Source: Phytophthora hibernalis (lineage: Eukaryota > Oomycota > Peronosporomycetes > Peronosporales > Peronosporaceae). From it: DNA of 64,000 nucleotides. Position numbers and translations under genes: made by a program. The DNA is taken from NCBI GenBank assembly GCA_012656075.1, contig JAAKBF010000200.1:328806-392805 (forward strand), written 5' to 3'. Numbering within the stretch: position 1 is the first letter of the stretch; every line of letters starts with the position of its first letter. Under the pieces are notes generated by a model. The model was not told the origin of the DNA and searched no databases. It worked only from the letters and a program-made list of their open reading frames with translations. Of the stretch, positions 1 through 11,942 are shown in pieces.

Positions 1-3000
1 CCGGATGATACTTCGGCTCGGCCGGGATCGCCGGGATCGACAGTGAAAAACGCGGGTACCTCAGCTACTCTAGGTACCGTCACCAAAGAGCTGGTCATTT
101 ATCGCTCGGGTTCTTTGCGCACGACTGAGCTGACAGAATCGTTCAACAAGACGATCGCCCAGCTCATGGCGGAGTCCCGGACCATTATTGCTCAGCAATG
201 TGACCGTACTCGTGCTGCCGAGGCGACCATTCGGAAGCTTCAGGATGAGATCGAGAATCGTGATCGGACTTGTGCAAGCCTGGGTCAGAAGGTTATTGAG
301 ATCAAGGCGGAGTTCACCACTCTTCACGATGTGGCTTCCACTTAGTATCGCCAGCTCCAGGAGGCCACAGTTTTGCTTTGCTCCGGTGGTGATCATGCCC
401 TCCCAGAAGCTTGTCGAACGATCAAGTTGCTGCAGGGTACCGTCCTGCGGTAGAAGCGTGTAATCGCTCTCCGCGGGCGCTACCCGTATACGATCCGCAC
501 TTGGCTGTCGCTGCTCTGGGTGGCGTTGATGTCCCGGGATTGGATCCTAGTGACCTCCAAATTAACGCTCGTCTCTGTTGGCTACTCGCCGAGCGCTTCC
601 CTGAATCGTTGGAGCTTCGTTCTTCGTGTCGGCCCTATGAAGTTACCCTCTCTCTCAGCCCAACGAGCTCGTCGAGCGGAGTATCTTCGGGCTCAGCGAT
701 TCCAGCTTCGGCGAGCTCGGCTAATGTTACCCCGACGAGTGCCGCGCTGGTGGTTTCTCCGTCTTTCTCCGCTGTCTCACATGTGTCTTCGCCGAGCTCT
801 TCACGTCACAAGCGGTCCAAGTCGGAGTCGCACCGCCGGAGACACCGTTCGGTCTCTCAGCTAAGAAGCGCGCCACTGAAGACATTGACTCCGGCCGAAC
901 GCCTCTGTCGGTATTCAAACCCAGCGAATCCGACGGCAGCCGGCCCCGGCGGAGCCGGTCTAAGAGTGTTTCTCGCGGCGAGTTTGAGCGTCCCGTACCT
1001 GGCGAGGAGGGTTTCGACACATCGACGACTTTGCTCCGGGTGGAAGTGGTCGCTGAGCATGCGCCTTCGCTGCCTATTCCAGGGCGGCGTCGTCTCAGCT
1101 GCCCGGCGGCTGGTCTTAGCCTCGCCAATTTGAGCGGTTATTATCCCCAGTGACACTCACTGAGTCCTCCTCACGACGAGGTTCCGGTCGGAGTTGATGA
1201 GAGCAATATTCACGTCGACGAGTCACCCGATCTTGGGGCAGACTCGTCGAGCTCCGTTGATCGAACTTGGCGAGTTCATCAGCCGTTTTGGTGAGTTTAT
1301 CTCTGGCCACGAGCTCTTCACTCGGTCGTATAAGTTCTTCGCCGAGTCCAGCATCTGGGTCTGTGGCTTCCACGGACTCGTCGGTAGAGTCGGCTCCAGC
1401 AGTGGTTTCGTCGAGTTCATCTACTTCCGTGGCGACTCCTTCGCTGAGTTCCGTAATCTCCGTTCCGGCTTCGACTAGCCCTACGGTGCCTCCTCCTCTC
1501 GGCTTCCCTCGACGTCGCCCCTCCCGAGCAGCAGCAAAGAATTCTGCTTGCATTACTCAGGCTGTTCTCGCCGAGTTAGACGTCCTTGACGAAGATGCTT
1601 TGGATGGCTCGCCTAGTCCAGCGTCGCCGAAGGTGGCGGGGTCCGTTCTTTCTGGTGATATTGAGCTTGGAACCCCGCCGAGCCAGACGAGCGATTCACT
1701 GTCTACCTCTCAGCCGTCATCGGTTGGTTCTCCTGCGAGCTCATCGAACGGGATGTCTCATCGAGATTTTCTTATGGATATCGAAGCTGATGATAGCTGT
1801 TCATCGTCAGCTAGCACCGTGGTCCTCACGGACCAGGCGCCTCCACATGGCAAGCTACAGAGCTATGCCGATGCTCGTCGAAAATCTCCTCATTCTGTCA
1901 AGCGAGGGAGTGCACTGGCTCCTCGATCATAGGGCTCCTCGAAGAAGCGAGCAGATCCCAAGTCTTCTCGCCAGACTGCCAAGAAAGCCAAGGGCTCATC
2001 GATCGTTAATGATTCTGGTCCCAAGTCGTCGAGCAAGGTTCCCCGGTCTCTCAGGCGGCCAGGCCTAAGGCTTCAGTACCCAATACGGCACGGGCAGATG
2101 CTCCTGTTGCCAAGTCGCCTGCGAAGGGAAAGGGCCGGCTGCTTCCATGCGTTCGACAGGTTCCAACTCGTCGAGATCGTCCAAGAAGATTCCAAGCGTT
2201 CCTTCGCCAAGTCAGCCTCCGACGACCCCGGCATGGTGGAATTGCCTGCACCGTTAAAGCTTCCAATCGCGACGCTGCGTGCTCGTGCAGCACAGACGGT
2301 TGCGCGCGAGGCTCGGGAGACTCCGTCGATACGTCAGACTCGTAGCGTGGAAATCTTCCATTATGGATCCGCTCGTTGCTGGGCGAGAATGTTGGCATGT
2401 CGTTCCCCGGTCAAGATGCTAGAAATCAGAGGCAAGTCTAGTGTGGCGCCGACGCCAACTACTCTCGATGGGCTTCGGAAGCAGATGGATGTGCTTAATC
2501 CGTCTCATCCATGCCAACAAGTTCTCGACAAGTTCCCGGAGACTCCCATTTTTGTCTCGGCGGGCGAAATTGACGCAGCCCGCCAAAGTCTGCATTCCAA
2601 GAAGAAGTCGGCGAAATCGACGACTCCTTTGATGATCGTTTGCGACGCTTGAGCTCGTTTCTTGTGTGATAGTCAGGAATTTGACGAGTCGCAACTTCAG
2701 GGTGCTCGTACCAAGATTTTCGTGGCTCTCTGGGAGAGGAATCACTGGATCGTGGACTCGAGTGTCTTGTTGGGTTTACACCCAGACCTGAATCCCGGTT
2801 TGCCCGTGTCGGAGTTCGCCGCAATCCACAAGTTGTGGTCGGTGTACACCCTCGAGCGTAAGCGTCGAGGCGACCTGTTGCGGATCGTCATGAAGTCTTA
2901 CGAGGAGGCACTCCGGGTTGCGGCTGGATCTCGCTCGGCTCGAGGTCAGTCGCCGAGTCTCGACTCCGAACTCTACTTTGAGCCCACGGTCCCTACGTAT

Positions 3001-3330
3001 TCGTTGATCAACCAGCCGATGTTCCCGCCTCGTTCGGATTGGTTCGCTGAGCTCAAGGACCTGGACGTTCAAGAACCCTGACGAGTGTGGTGTGTGACTC
3101 GTCCAGAGTTGCACCCATACAACACGTGCTTCCGTCCGCGCAATCCCGAGTTCCCGGTATTTGCCCCAGGTGATTTTCCGTCGGCGACGTCGAGAGGGCT
3201 TGGCAGGAGGATACTGACCCCAACGAGCCAGAGCCTCCTGCTTGTGATGAGAGTGCTCAGCATCCGGCTAATCGTGTTGGTATCCACATTTTCGCGCAAA
3301 TTTTCGACGAGACCTAAGCAGTCGTTTCGC
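1..3330 (+). pseudogene. antisense accessory ORF (aORF) of element A
   Basis: Broken plus-strand coding region, convergent with pol. Fragments in order: a charged, coiled-coil-like part at 43-345; a Ser/Thr/Pro-rich region with an Arg-Ser-rich stretch around 780-1140; another Ser/Pro-rich part at 1267-1932; a conserved C-terminal part in pieces at 2098-2652, 2662-3081 and 3085-3333. The C-terminal part aligns by eye with the aORF of element B: 'LNPSHPCQQVLDKFPETP' here against 'VNPSHPWQQVRSKLPENP' there, then 'WFAELKDLD' against 'WIGELATLD', then 'HPYNTCFRPRNP' against 'HPFNTTFAPCNP'. I recognise no known domain. Conservation between two diverged elements argues for a real protein. The layout (coiled coil, low-complexity linker, compact C-terminal domain) is compatible with a DNA- or RNA-binding accessory protein, but that is inference. 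The start lies left of the window or near its edge. Confidence 0.65.
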
Positions 3331-3500
3331 TGAGAATCCTAGTTCGCCCAGTTGCAGTTTTCGATGAGTCTTGGTAGTTGTTTCTTTTTCTTCATGTAGT
3401 CCGTATTCATCCATTTCGTAATATCAAAAATATAAGTTGACGCAGTAGCTTTCGCTCACTCGACCTGCCTGCTTGTCTTCACAGGTCGGTGGTATTTTGG

Positions 3501-5090
3501 TCATATACAATAGCTTTTAACACTCGTCTGCAACTTGCACCATTTGCAGACGGTTTTCACGTTTCTTTTGTCGAAGATAGTCGAAGAGAGACCTCCACAC
3601 GATAAATTCGACAGTGGTTCCCAGCTGGGTTCGTCATAGCCTACCCATTTTACCAGAAACCGGCCCTGGGCTCGGTCCATACTCGTCGAGAGTGGTATTT
3701 CGTCCTTAAGGATGGCTTCGACTTCATATCGACCAGTCCGCTCGTCATGTTCCCAGCTGTCTTCTGGCAGCAGTTCCTCGTCGAAATCTAATCGATCGGT
3801 TTCGCTGAGTCCTTTGACTAGCGAAGTCGTAGGACTTTTGCCGAGTTCGGTCACTTTCTTCAGTCTGGACACGTGGACTACTGGATAGAACCGGTAGCCA
3901 CTCTTGTCTGGCAACTCTAGCTCGTAGGCGAACTCCTCGAGCTTCTGTTTGATCCGGAATGGACCATGCCACCGATGGGCTAACTTCTTCTTCAGGCCTG
4001 GTTTGACACGCTCCATGAACAGCCAGACTTGGTCTCCAATCTTGAACAGAGACTGTTTTGACTCGGCGGGTCCGTCGCTATTATTTGCTTCAGCTGTCTC
4101 CTCGCTCGTCGAGTCTTTCGGTGTGACTCTGCTCGCTCCGACTCAGCGAGTCGTTGTGTTCCTTTGCTCACCGGGCCTTTTCCTTCAGCTTGAACTCAAA
4201 GGCTAGCTTGAACGCTATTTTCCGTTGTCGGTTAGCCTCTCGACGCCAATTTGTGGCCTTCGCTGAGGTGGTTTGTTTCACTGAGTCTGTCGAGACTCGG
4301 CGAATGGAGGATGTCATCGATTTAAGTGTTGACTGAGCGTCAAGCCATGGACTACGTAAAATGGCGTTTCCCGCCGAGTCGAATCCCTCGAATTCTTAAT
4401 AGCGTAGACCAGTTTCTCAGCGATGTCGTAGTCAGCTTGAAGCGGGTCTTCCACGTAGACACGCACCGTTTGTATCATGGTCTTCACACTGCGTTCCTGC
4501 TGCCTGTTCGCTTGTGGTCGGTAGCTCAGTGTAGCTCGAGACCTAGACTGCATCATCTCCGAGAAAGTCTGAAAGACTTCGCTCATAAATCTTGGGTCTC
4601 GGTCGTGTCGGATGAGCGATGGTGCGCCAAATCGACGGAATATGCACTCTTCAAATGCTTTAGCCACTTTGAGTGCCCCAGTATCGCCCATCGCTTTAGC
4701 AATGACAAACCCGGTGAAGTGATCTTGGAACAGCAGGAGAGCCGTGTTTCCTCGCTGATGCTTCGGCCATGGTATAACGAAGTCCATTGGCACAATCTGG
4801 AAAGGTCGATCGGAGACGACGTTACCTGGCGAATATCCGCGGAGTTGATGCTTGCTCTTACTGGTGTTGCAATCTTCACAGGCTTGCACATGCTTGACCA
4901 CGTCGGCATACAGGCCGATCCAATAGTAATCGGCCTTCACCCGCTGGTAAGTCCTAACGATGCCTTGATGTCCTCCTTCAATAGAGTTATGGCAATTCGC
5001 CAAGATTTCGTCGATGAGTGTGGTTGCCACTACCATTCTTAGCTTCGTGTCGTGCTCGTCGGGTCTACCTCGCTCTCTGCGACGACTCAT
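3501..5090 (-). pseudogene. integrase and chromodomain, element A pol
   Basis: C-terminal pol. The part at 4314-5090 has the zinc-binding HHCC motif (CHNSIEGGHQG, then CEDC), followed by the DDE core: Asp in VPMDF, Asp in RHDRDPRF and Glu in NRQQERS. The common NGQ before the glutamate is NRQ here. The part at 3501-4016 carries the integrase C-terminal 'HRWHGPFRI' segment and a chromodomain (YEVEAIL ... FLVKWVGYDEPSWEP) that would direct integration to particular chromatin, as in chromoviruses. A stop at 4314 and frame changes between 4017 and 4313 break the frame. pol ends about 170 bases from the end of the opposing aORF. Confidence 0.88.
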
Positions 5091-5769
5091 GTAATACAGT
5101 AGGTCGTCCTCGCTGAGTACAAAATTATCGGCTACTTTGCCGGCGTCGCCGGAGTGAGCTCATCGAATTCACCTCTCAAAAATTTCTTTAGGTCAGACTA
5201 TCGACATTCTTCGTCTTGCGTCGTTGATATCCGGCCTCGTCGCTCGGCTTGGACCACTAGAGGGTTGACGTCTTCAGCACTTGGCAGTTCCTGACGTTCT
5301 GAGCAAGCTTTGCCCAGCTCTACTACTCACTGAGCTTCTGGAGGTTCGTACTCAATTTCGAACTCGTCGACTGGGTTATCATTGTCGCGTAGACGCGGCG
5401 AATCGGACTCTACTGGCACGTCGGGTGCCGGTTCGTTCGCTGGGTCTCGTTCTTCGTCTTCGGCGAATCGGACTCGGCGAACTGGTTGAGTTTGACTCCG
5501 AGTAATCGCTGAGACTTTAGGAGGGCCTTCTTCTGCTTCCTTCGTCGAGCTTTCTCCGACGTACAGCTTTTCCTGTATCCGGTTCAACGTCTTTAGCTCA
5601 GCTTTGCGGTCACCGCTAAGCGGCTTTCGCTTCTAGAGCTTCCGTGGCTAATCTATCCCCGCTGAGTTGTAGCATCGGACTACATGGAGGTAACGTACTG
5701 AGTTGAGGCGATCGATGAGTTCCTTATGGCGCGCCAACTGAATTTGCAACGTCTCCTTCCTGCATGCGA

Positions 5770-6091
5770 TCACCCCATGGATTGCTGGATTGTGAGCCTG
5801 GAATCGCTGACTATAACAAGATCGGTGATGCCCCGGTCAAGGGCCGCGATGACGCCGTTATTCATTCCGGAGTACTCGGCGATATTGACCGTGGTTTCCA
5901 GAGGTGACCACTCGCAGCGATCACAATGTCCCACATCGGCAACCGCGACCAGATACACGAGTAACTATCATAGCCGCCATACTTCTCCGTATTCGCCGAC
6001 CCGTCGAATGACAGGACGTATCTCTCAAAGTCGTGTGGTACGTGCGCATATAGCAATTCTGGGTCCAGGTGGACACTCGCCGAGTTCTTAG
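5770..6091 (-). pseudogene. second RNase H (plant/archaeal type), element A
   Basis: Two overlapping frames together give a type I RNase H with SFDGSA (first Asp), ETTVNIAEYSGMNNG (catalytic Glu) and VSDSRL (next Asp). The spacing and the E-x-x-x-x-N-x-A-E pattern look like plant/archaeal RNase HI and not the Ty3-type domain that follows RT. An acidic, Pro-rich linker at 5327-5587 joins it to the integrase. Extra RNases H of this kind are known in plant Tat-lineage elements and in some oomycete gypsy elements. One frameshift separates the FDGSA part from the downstream part. Confidence 0.78.
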
Positions 6092-6109
6092 TTGATGGTG
6101 CAATGTGTG

Positions 6110-7708
6110 CTAACGACTCATCGAGCCCAATGTGGAGTGATAGAGGCTTGCAATAGCTGTGCGAATTCGATATCCCGCTCGCACCTGTTTAATTTTCAAG
6201 TGGTAAGGCCAGAGCAAGACGGTGAAGCTCACTGGTCGCCCGTACAATGTCTTCGACGAGAACACCCACTCTAACGTGGAGAACCGGGTGTAGACATGGA
6301 TTGTCTTGTCCGCCACCAGCGTATAGCATATCTTCAGCAATTGAAGCAACGCAAGCACTTCGCGCTTGGCTAGGTGGTAGTTGTCGTCGCTTTCTTTCAG
6401 CACTCTGACACAGAAGCGGACTGGGTGCAGTTTTCCATCATGCATCTGCATCAGGGTGCTACTCAACGCCCAGTCATTGGCAAAGACCATGACATGGACG
6501 TCTTTCGCTGAGTCGAAGTGACTTAGAATAGGCGCTTCTGTCACCTTCCGTGTTAGCTCAGCGAATGAAGCTCTGGTGGTCGATAAGTCGCCCACTACCG
6601 AAGTCATCCTCTTTCAGCTGATAAAGCACAGCTCCATACAACGCCAGGTTTTGATGGATCGGCTGTAGTAATTGAGTGCACAAAGGAATGCCTGCATCCC
6701 TTTTTTCGATGACGGGAAGGGAGCGATCGCAGCCAGCTTCTTGGGATCCGCGGGAATTCCGTCGGCCGTCACTTTGTGGGACAGGAAGTCGACCATCGGC
6801 TGGACAAAAATACTCTTGGTGAAGCTCACACTGCTTCTGCACTCGGCGAATCGGGTCAACAACCGGTCGAGCGTGTTGAGGCACTCGTCGAAGGTTGCCC
6901 TCCAAAGCAAATATCGTCAACGAACGATCGTCGACCAAAGACCGGAATTAGCTGTGACTCGTCCTGAACGTGCCATTTTCAGGGCTGTTGATGAGCTCTT
7001 GCAACGAGTCAGGCTCGTCGAGAGATCGGTAGTCGGCTTCAAATTTGGTGCTGAAACTCATCGAATCGGCCCCTTGCTTAGCCGAGATGGTCGTTTCTTG
7101 CGCTGAGCTGTTGTTGCAGCCTCGGTGAGCCGCATCTTCTCGGCGAATGTCGCCCAGGCACCACTCGGTTGTACGAAACCCCAGAGAGCATTGTCGATGA
7201 GTCGCTGGTAGATCATGGGCGCATTTTTAAGCCCAAACGGCATGCGCAACCACTCGAAGTGGCCGAGGGCACACACAAAAGCTGAAATTTCGCGAGCTCG
7301 TCGAGTCATCATTACGGCCCAGAATCCACTAGCAGCGTCGAGGGAACAGAACCACAAGTAGCTCTCGAGTTCCGTCAGCAGGTCGTCGACCAGCGGCATT
7401 GCATATTCCATGCTGACTGTAATTGCCTTCACCAGTTTATAGTCAATGCAAAGCCTAATGTCGACACCATTCTTTTTCATGACGATCACAATAGGCGAGG
7501 CCCGAGGACTCATCGAAAATGACACAAGACCTGCCTGAAGCAGAGCTTTCAAAAGCTGATAGAGTTTGCTCAAGTTCTTCAGCGGCACTCGCCGAGCTCG
7601 TTGCTTGATGGGTTCGTGCCATTGGACGTCGATATCGCAGACCACTCCGTATGCCGGTGGTGGAAGCGCATTTCCGCTCGAGATCATGATATTTTCATGA
7701 CGTTTCAA
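6110..7708 (-). pseudogene. reverse transcriptase with degenerate RNase H, element A
   Basis: 7058-7708 encodes RT fingers and palm, with 'VKKNG'-like and 'LDAASGFW' motifs and 'MPFGLKNAP'. The active-site motif FVDD is at 6911-6924 in a shifted frame. 6614-6910 is the thumb region, with 'FLGALNYY'-like wording. 6110-6607 corresponds to the Ty3 RNase H: the Glu-containing 'AKREVLALL' is kept, but the first Asp is replaced (VFANDWALS) and the TDH-type Asp is replaced (VYTRFSTLEW). Element B shows the same changes, so this domain probably became a non-catalytic tether before the two elements split. Several frameshifts are present. Confidence 0.87.
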
Positions 7709-7799
7709 AGTTTCGACGAGCTTTTCTGCTGCCGAACATCGTGCTCTGGAGATACAACGTTGTCACCTTCGTAGTCCAGCACCGTCGATAACGATTCCG

Positions 7800-9260
7800 T
7801 CAGGTCAGGCAAAAGGCTAGCTCATGAGCGTAATCTATTATACTTTCCTCGCTCGACAAGTGTTCGAACTCAGCGAGTTCTGACCCGTATTCGAGAACGA
7901 CGTCAGCCGTCGAGAGGCGCATCTCGAGTTCTTCGGCGGCTGCGAGGAACTGCAACCGAAGGTCTTCTGCTGGGTCCTTGTTTAATGAAGTGTCTGACAC
8001 TTCCAACTCGTCACATTCGACGAGTCCTGGCTCCTTTAGCCTTGGAGTGTGTCGAACTGGGTCACGTTCGCCAGGGTCCCACTGGTCACCCCTGTCCATT
8101 TGGTATTACATCGTCTCTGATGCTCCTCACTATGGACAGCGGTTATCGCCGAGTCTTGCTGATCCAACGGCGGCTGCTGCCATTCGCTTCTTTCCTTTTC
8201 CGCTGGATTGATTAGAGAACCGTCAGTTTGCTTCGCCGAGATGGCCGAATCGTCGGGTTTCGACGAGTCTCCTTAATGGCACCAGTCTGAGGTACTTCTC
8301 CGCTCGCTGAGTTAGGTACACCTGTCGAATCCTCGTCGAACTCGTCGAGTTCCAGCGATTCACGGATATCGTCCTCCTCGGTTCGATTGGTCTTGGTTTT
8401 ATAGCCGTCGGTGTTTTGTACTGTGGCCTTTCGACAGTGGGAGGCTGTCGGCTAGGCCATTCCATATATAGCCGTTGCTCGTTTCTTAGGAGTCTGTTGT
8501 CGAGCGCGCCTTCGTAGGCCAGCACTTGCCAGTCGCGGTATTTCGCTGAGTTCACCCGCACATAACCTTCATCTTGAGGCAGTACACCGTGAGGCAGTAC
8601 ATCGTGAGGCATCCACAGAACCACCGGAAAATGGGCTGGACACCACGTCAGGCTCGCGGTGATGTTCGTCAGCAAGACCCGTACGGCTCGTCCAGCAGCG
8701 TTGTGCTCGACGGTCGGGATCACACCTTTCAATTGTCGAACCCACAGCTCATGCGTCGATTCGCTGGGGGGCTTCCGTCTCAACTTAAACTGAGCAAATT
8801 CTCTGCTCATGATGTCCAATGTCTCTCGCGGGCCTCCAATCATTTCTCGGCCGTACTCCGTATCATCCAAGTCTCTAGACGACTTGATTAATGGCACCAC
8901 GACTTCATCGGGCAGTTTTGCCATCGAGTTGTACAAGTCCAGCATGATACCGGCTGGTATCATGAAGTCGGTACCCAAGATATGGTCGACTCCGGCATGA
9001 TGAGGCATAATCCACACCTCGAATTCGTAAACCACTTCTCACCCCAACGTAACTTTAACGACGGCGCGAGAGGTGGTCGCCACCTTTGACTTGGCGATTC
9101 CTTGGACATTGATCTTCATGTCGTCGTTGGTAAGTCGCTTCAGCCGCAACTTCCTAGCGAATGCTTCGGTCACAGCCGACGCGTTTGCTCGGTGTTCAAC
9201 AAGATTTTTGTCCGCTCATCATTCATAGCTCCCATCACTAGAGCTCTCATTCTCACTCGG
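7800..9260 (-). pseudogene. aspartic protease and linker, element A
   Basis: The downstream half of a retropepsin-like protease is clear at 8900-9035 ('VDHILGTDFMIPAG'), followed by a long linker towards RT (7800-8900). The active-site triplet at about 9189-9204 reads Asn-Thr-Glu where element B has Asp-Thr-Gly, and a 1-base deletion there shifts the frame. This copy therefore cannot make an active protease. No further catalytic domain is visible in the linker, which is rich in Arg and Glu. Confidence 0.75.
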
Positions 9261-11880
9261 CGATCGAATTTTCTCGATGACCACCATCCCAGTCGTTTAC
9301 CAGGGAGCAACTTCCATCTCTTGGCTTGACCTATCGAAATCATCGGTCGCTGATCTCCGTCCATACTTCCAATCGCTCGGTCTTCGTCTTCATTCGACTC
9401 GCCGAGCCCACTATTCTCGTCCACATCCGCTCGTCCGCTCTCTTCATCACTCTCATTCTCACCCCACTCGTCGGGCCGTGCCGCTTCCCAACAAAAGCAA
9501 ACACGTAGTGTCGCTTCGACTGCTGGTTCTGCTGACTGTGGCAGCCCGTTGTTGTCCAACCCAGCCAACGTTGGCGAGCCCACTAGTTTAAATGGCTCGA
9601 CGAGTAGATGTCCTGAAGATCGTCCGGGACAATGGACTTGTCGACTGACGTCTAAACGAACTTGGTGAGTTTCTCGAAGCGTCGGAAGAGTTCGCACTGG
9701 CCTACTTCGTGCACTTGCTTGCAGAACTTGCAGCGTCGGCGACAAAGTGTGCATCGTGACCTGCTGCTCCGCAAGCTCCGCACGGACCGTATGTCTTCCG
9801 CTCGGGACCCGTCTCGGCGATTAACTTGTCCTTTGGGATTCGACGAGTTCTGCTGATATCGGTTGGAGTCTCTAGTCGTATTACCGGCGTCGATGTAGTC
9901 CGAGTCTTCTTCAGAGTCTTGGTTGAGCACTTCGCTGGCGTCGCTTTCTCCATTCGACGAGTCGTAGAGGTCGGTGTTTGCCGTAGCTCGGCGAGTGTCG
10001 AGTGCTGCCCACAGGTCGTCGATAGACGCGTCTGCTAGCGTAACTCGGCGACTGCTGTCTTCACCCTGTCGACCACGGCGTTCATCCTGCTGTTTCTTGG
10101 AGTCGACTCGGCGATTTTGTTCTCCCTTCTTCTCAGCTCGTTTGGCGTCCATACTGCGGCTTTTGCTCAGGCGATCGCGTTGTTTCTTGGGCTTTGCTCC
10201 GAGCAATCGCTGATTGATCACCTTCTCGACCTTCGTAATGTCACTGAGTCGTTGTGGGTACAGTAGATCCATGATGTCGTCGTCTCCGCAATTAAGCAGG
10301 AAATATTCGACGTGGTCGGCGGCGTCGGTTCCACCCTTCTCGAACTGGATGTGGGAGGCGCGCGTAGCCATTCAATCGCAGCAAGAAATCGCACACATGT
10401 TCATTCTCCCTGCGTCTAGCTGAGTAGTACGGGCCCGCGCCGACTGGTCGAATTGCGAGCAGTAGTCCAGGAAGGCTTTGCTGAGAAGATTCCACTTTCG
10501 CTGAGTCTTCTTGGGAAGCTGCCGGAACCACCCTTAGCAGCCTTGTCCAGACTCAGCGAGAACGCTTTACACCACTCATCTTGCCGTTTGCACGTCCCCT
10601 TCATCTCGTAGATGAAGAGTTTGATCCATTGTAGCGCATCTTCTGAACGGTAGTGCTTCCCGTCAAAGGTCGTGATGTTCTCAAGCGGCGCGTGCGTTCT
10701 AATTTCCAAGACTTGTCCTCGGTCGCTTTTGGCCCCGTCGAAGCTGAGCTGGCGGTTGTGGTCGTGCGGCGACTCATCGACATCGCGGTACCCAGGGTAG
10801 TCGTCTCCATCGCTGAGTTGGTCATCACCTCCAGAGGCTGCGTTGCTGCGGCATCCGATCGAATCAAACGCGACGGAGCTCGGCGGCTTCTTCAGCACTA
10901 ATGAAATCTGCCATCCGGTGCCGAGCCGGTTGATCGCTGGCTTTCTTCGGAGTTTGCATGTGCGAGTCGGCGAAATACGGTGTTCCCTCAATGCTACGGA
11001 ATACACCACGCTTCGTCTCGGGTGTCTTTGGCAACGGAACTTTCGCTGGGTCTTCGTTCGGCTCAGGAAAACGTACGGATCAGTGACGTACGGCTGTGGT
11101 GGAGCCAGTTTCGTCGAGTTCGTCAGCTCGGCGAGCCTTGGGTAATTATCCCTTGGGTCCACCTTGTATCCCGAACAGGTCTTTCAACTTGCGCTTCCAT
11201 CTCATCAGCTCGACTCCGACCGTGTGCACACTTCAAGATGTCAGCGCCGGTTTCGACGGCATATGGCCGCACCGGTACCCCATCGCTCGGAGTAATATCG
11301 CTGTGTCTTCGACGAGTTGGTCCATCGTTTGCTATTGACAGGTTGGCCCAGTTCCTCGCTGATGGGCCCACTTCGCTTGACACATGTACATTGAGCGAAC
11401 ATGTTGATCCACCAGCTATTGGTCTTCATTTCTTCGACGAGTTGGGTCAGGACTCGATTTGCCTTCGGTGTTTCTACATTCTTTGCCGCCTTGGGAACAA
11501 GCGGCGGTCGGTCACCCGGGGCCACGTCTTGTTCGTTGTCATCGCCATCGCCGAGTTGCGCTGCGAGGTTCCGCTCGACTGGGCGAGGAGATCCCATGCG
11601 GGTCACCTGCAGCGACAATTCGTCGACGTCTTCACGGAGATCGGCGACTCTCTTCACGTCGTCATACTCCGTCCCTTCATCATCATCCTTTTTCTTCTTC
11701 TTCCTTCCTCGCTTACGTGGTCTTCGTTATCGTCGAAATCGTCAAACTGGACGGAGCGCGTCACCTCGCGTCCGCGGCGGTAATGCTGGCTCTGGCCGAG
11801 TTTGACTCATCGAGTGGCGATCCTCCGGCCGTCGCCAGGCTTGCGTCGCTCAAACTTGGCGATCCCTTGACCATCTTCTC
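9261..11880 (-). pseudogene. gag, element A
   Basis: A probable start near 11880 is followed by an acidic N-terminal region, then a retrotransposon gag core at about 10590-10690 (DALQWIKLFIYEMKGTC ... DEWCKAFSLSL). Next come a basic and acidic stretch at 9950-10200 and a double zinc knuckle at 9700-9790: CGAC-x4-H, then C-x2-C-x3-H-x4-C (CKFCKQVHEVGQC). The gag core and knuckles match element B in order and wording. Frame changes occur near 10400, 11160 and 11300. The product would form the retrotransposon particle and bind element RNA. Confidence 0.83.
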
Positions 11881-11942
11881 TCACTTGTTGCTCTTAACTT
11901 GGTTGTACTTGGTACCTGCGAAAACAAAGCACACCCTGAATC

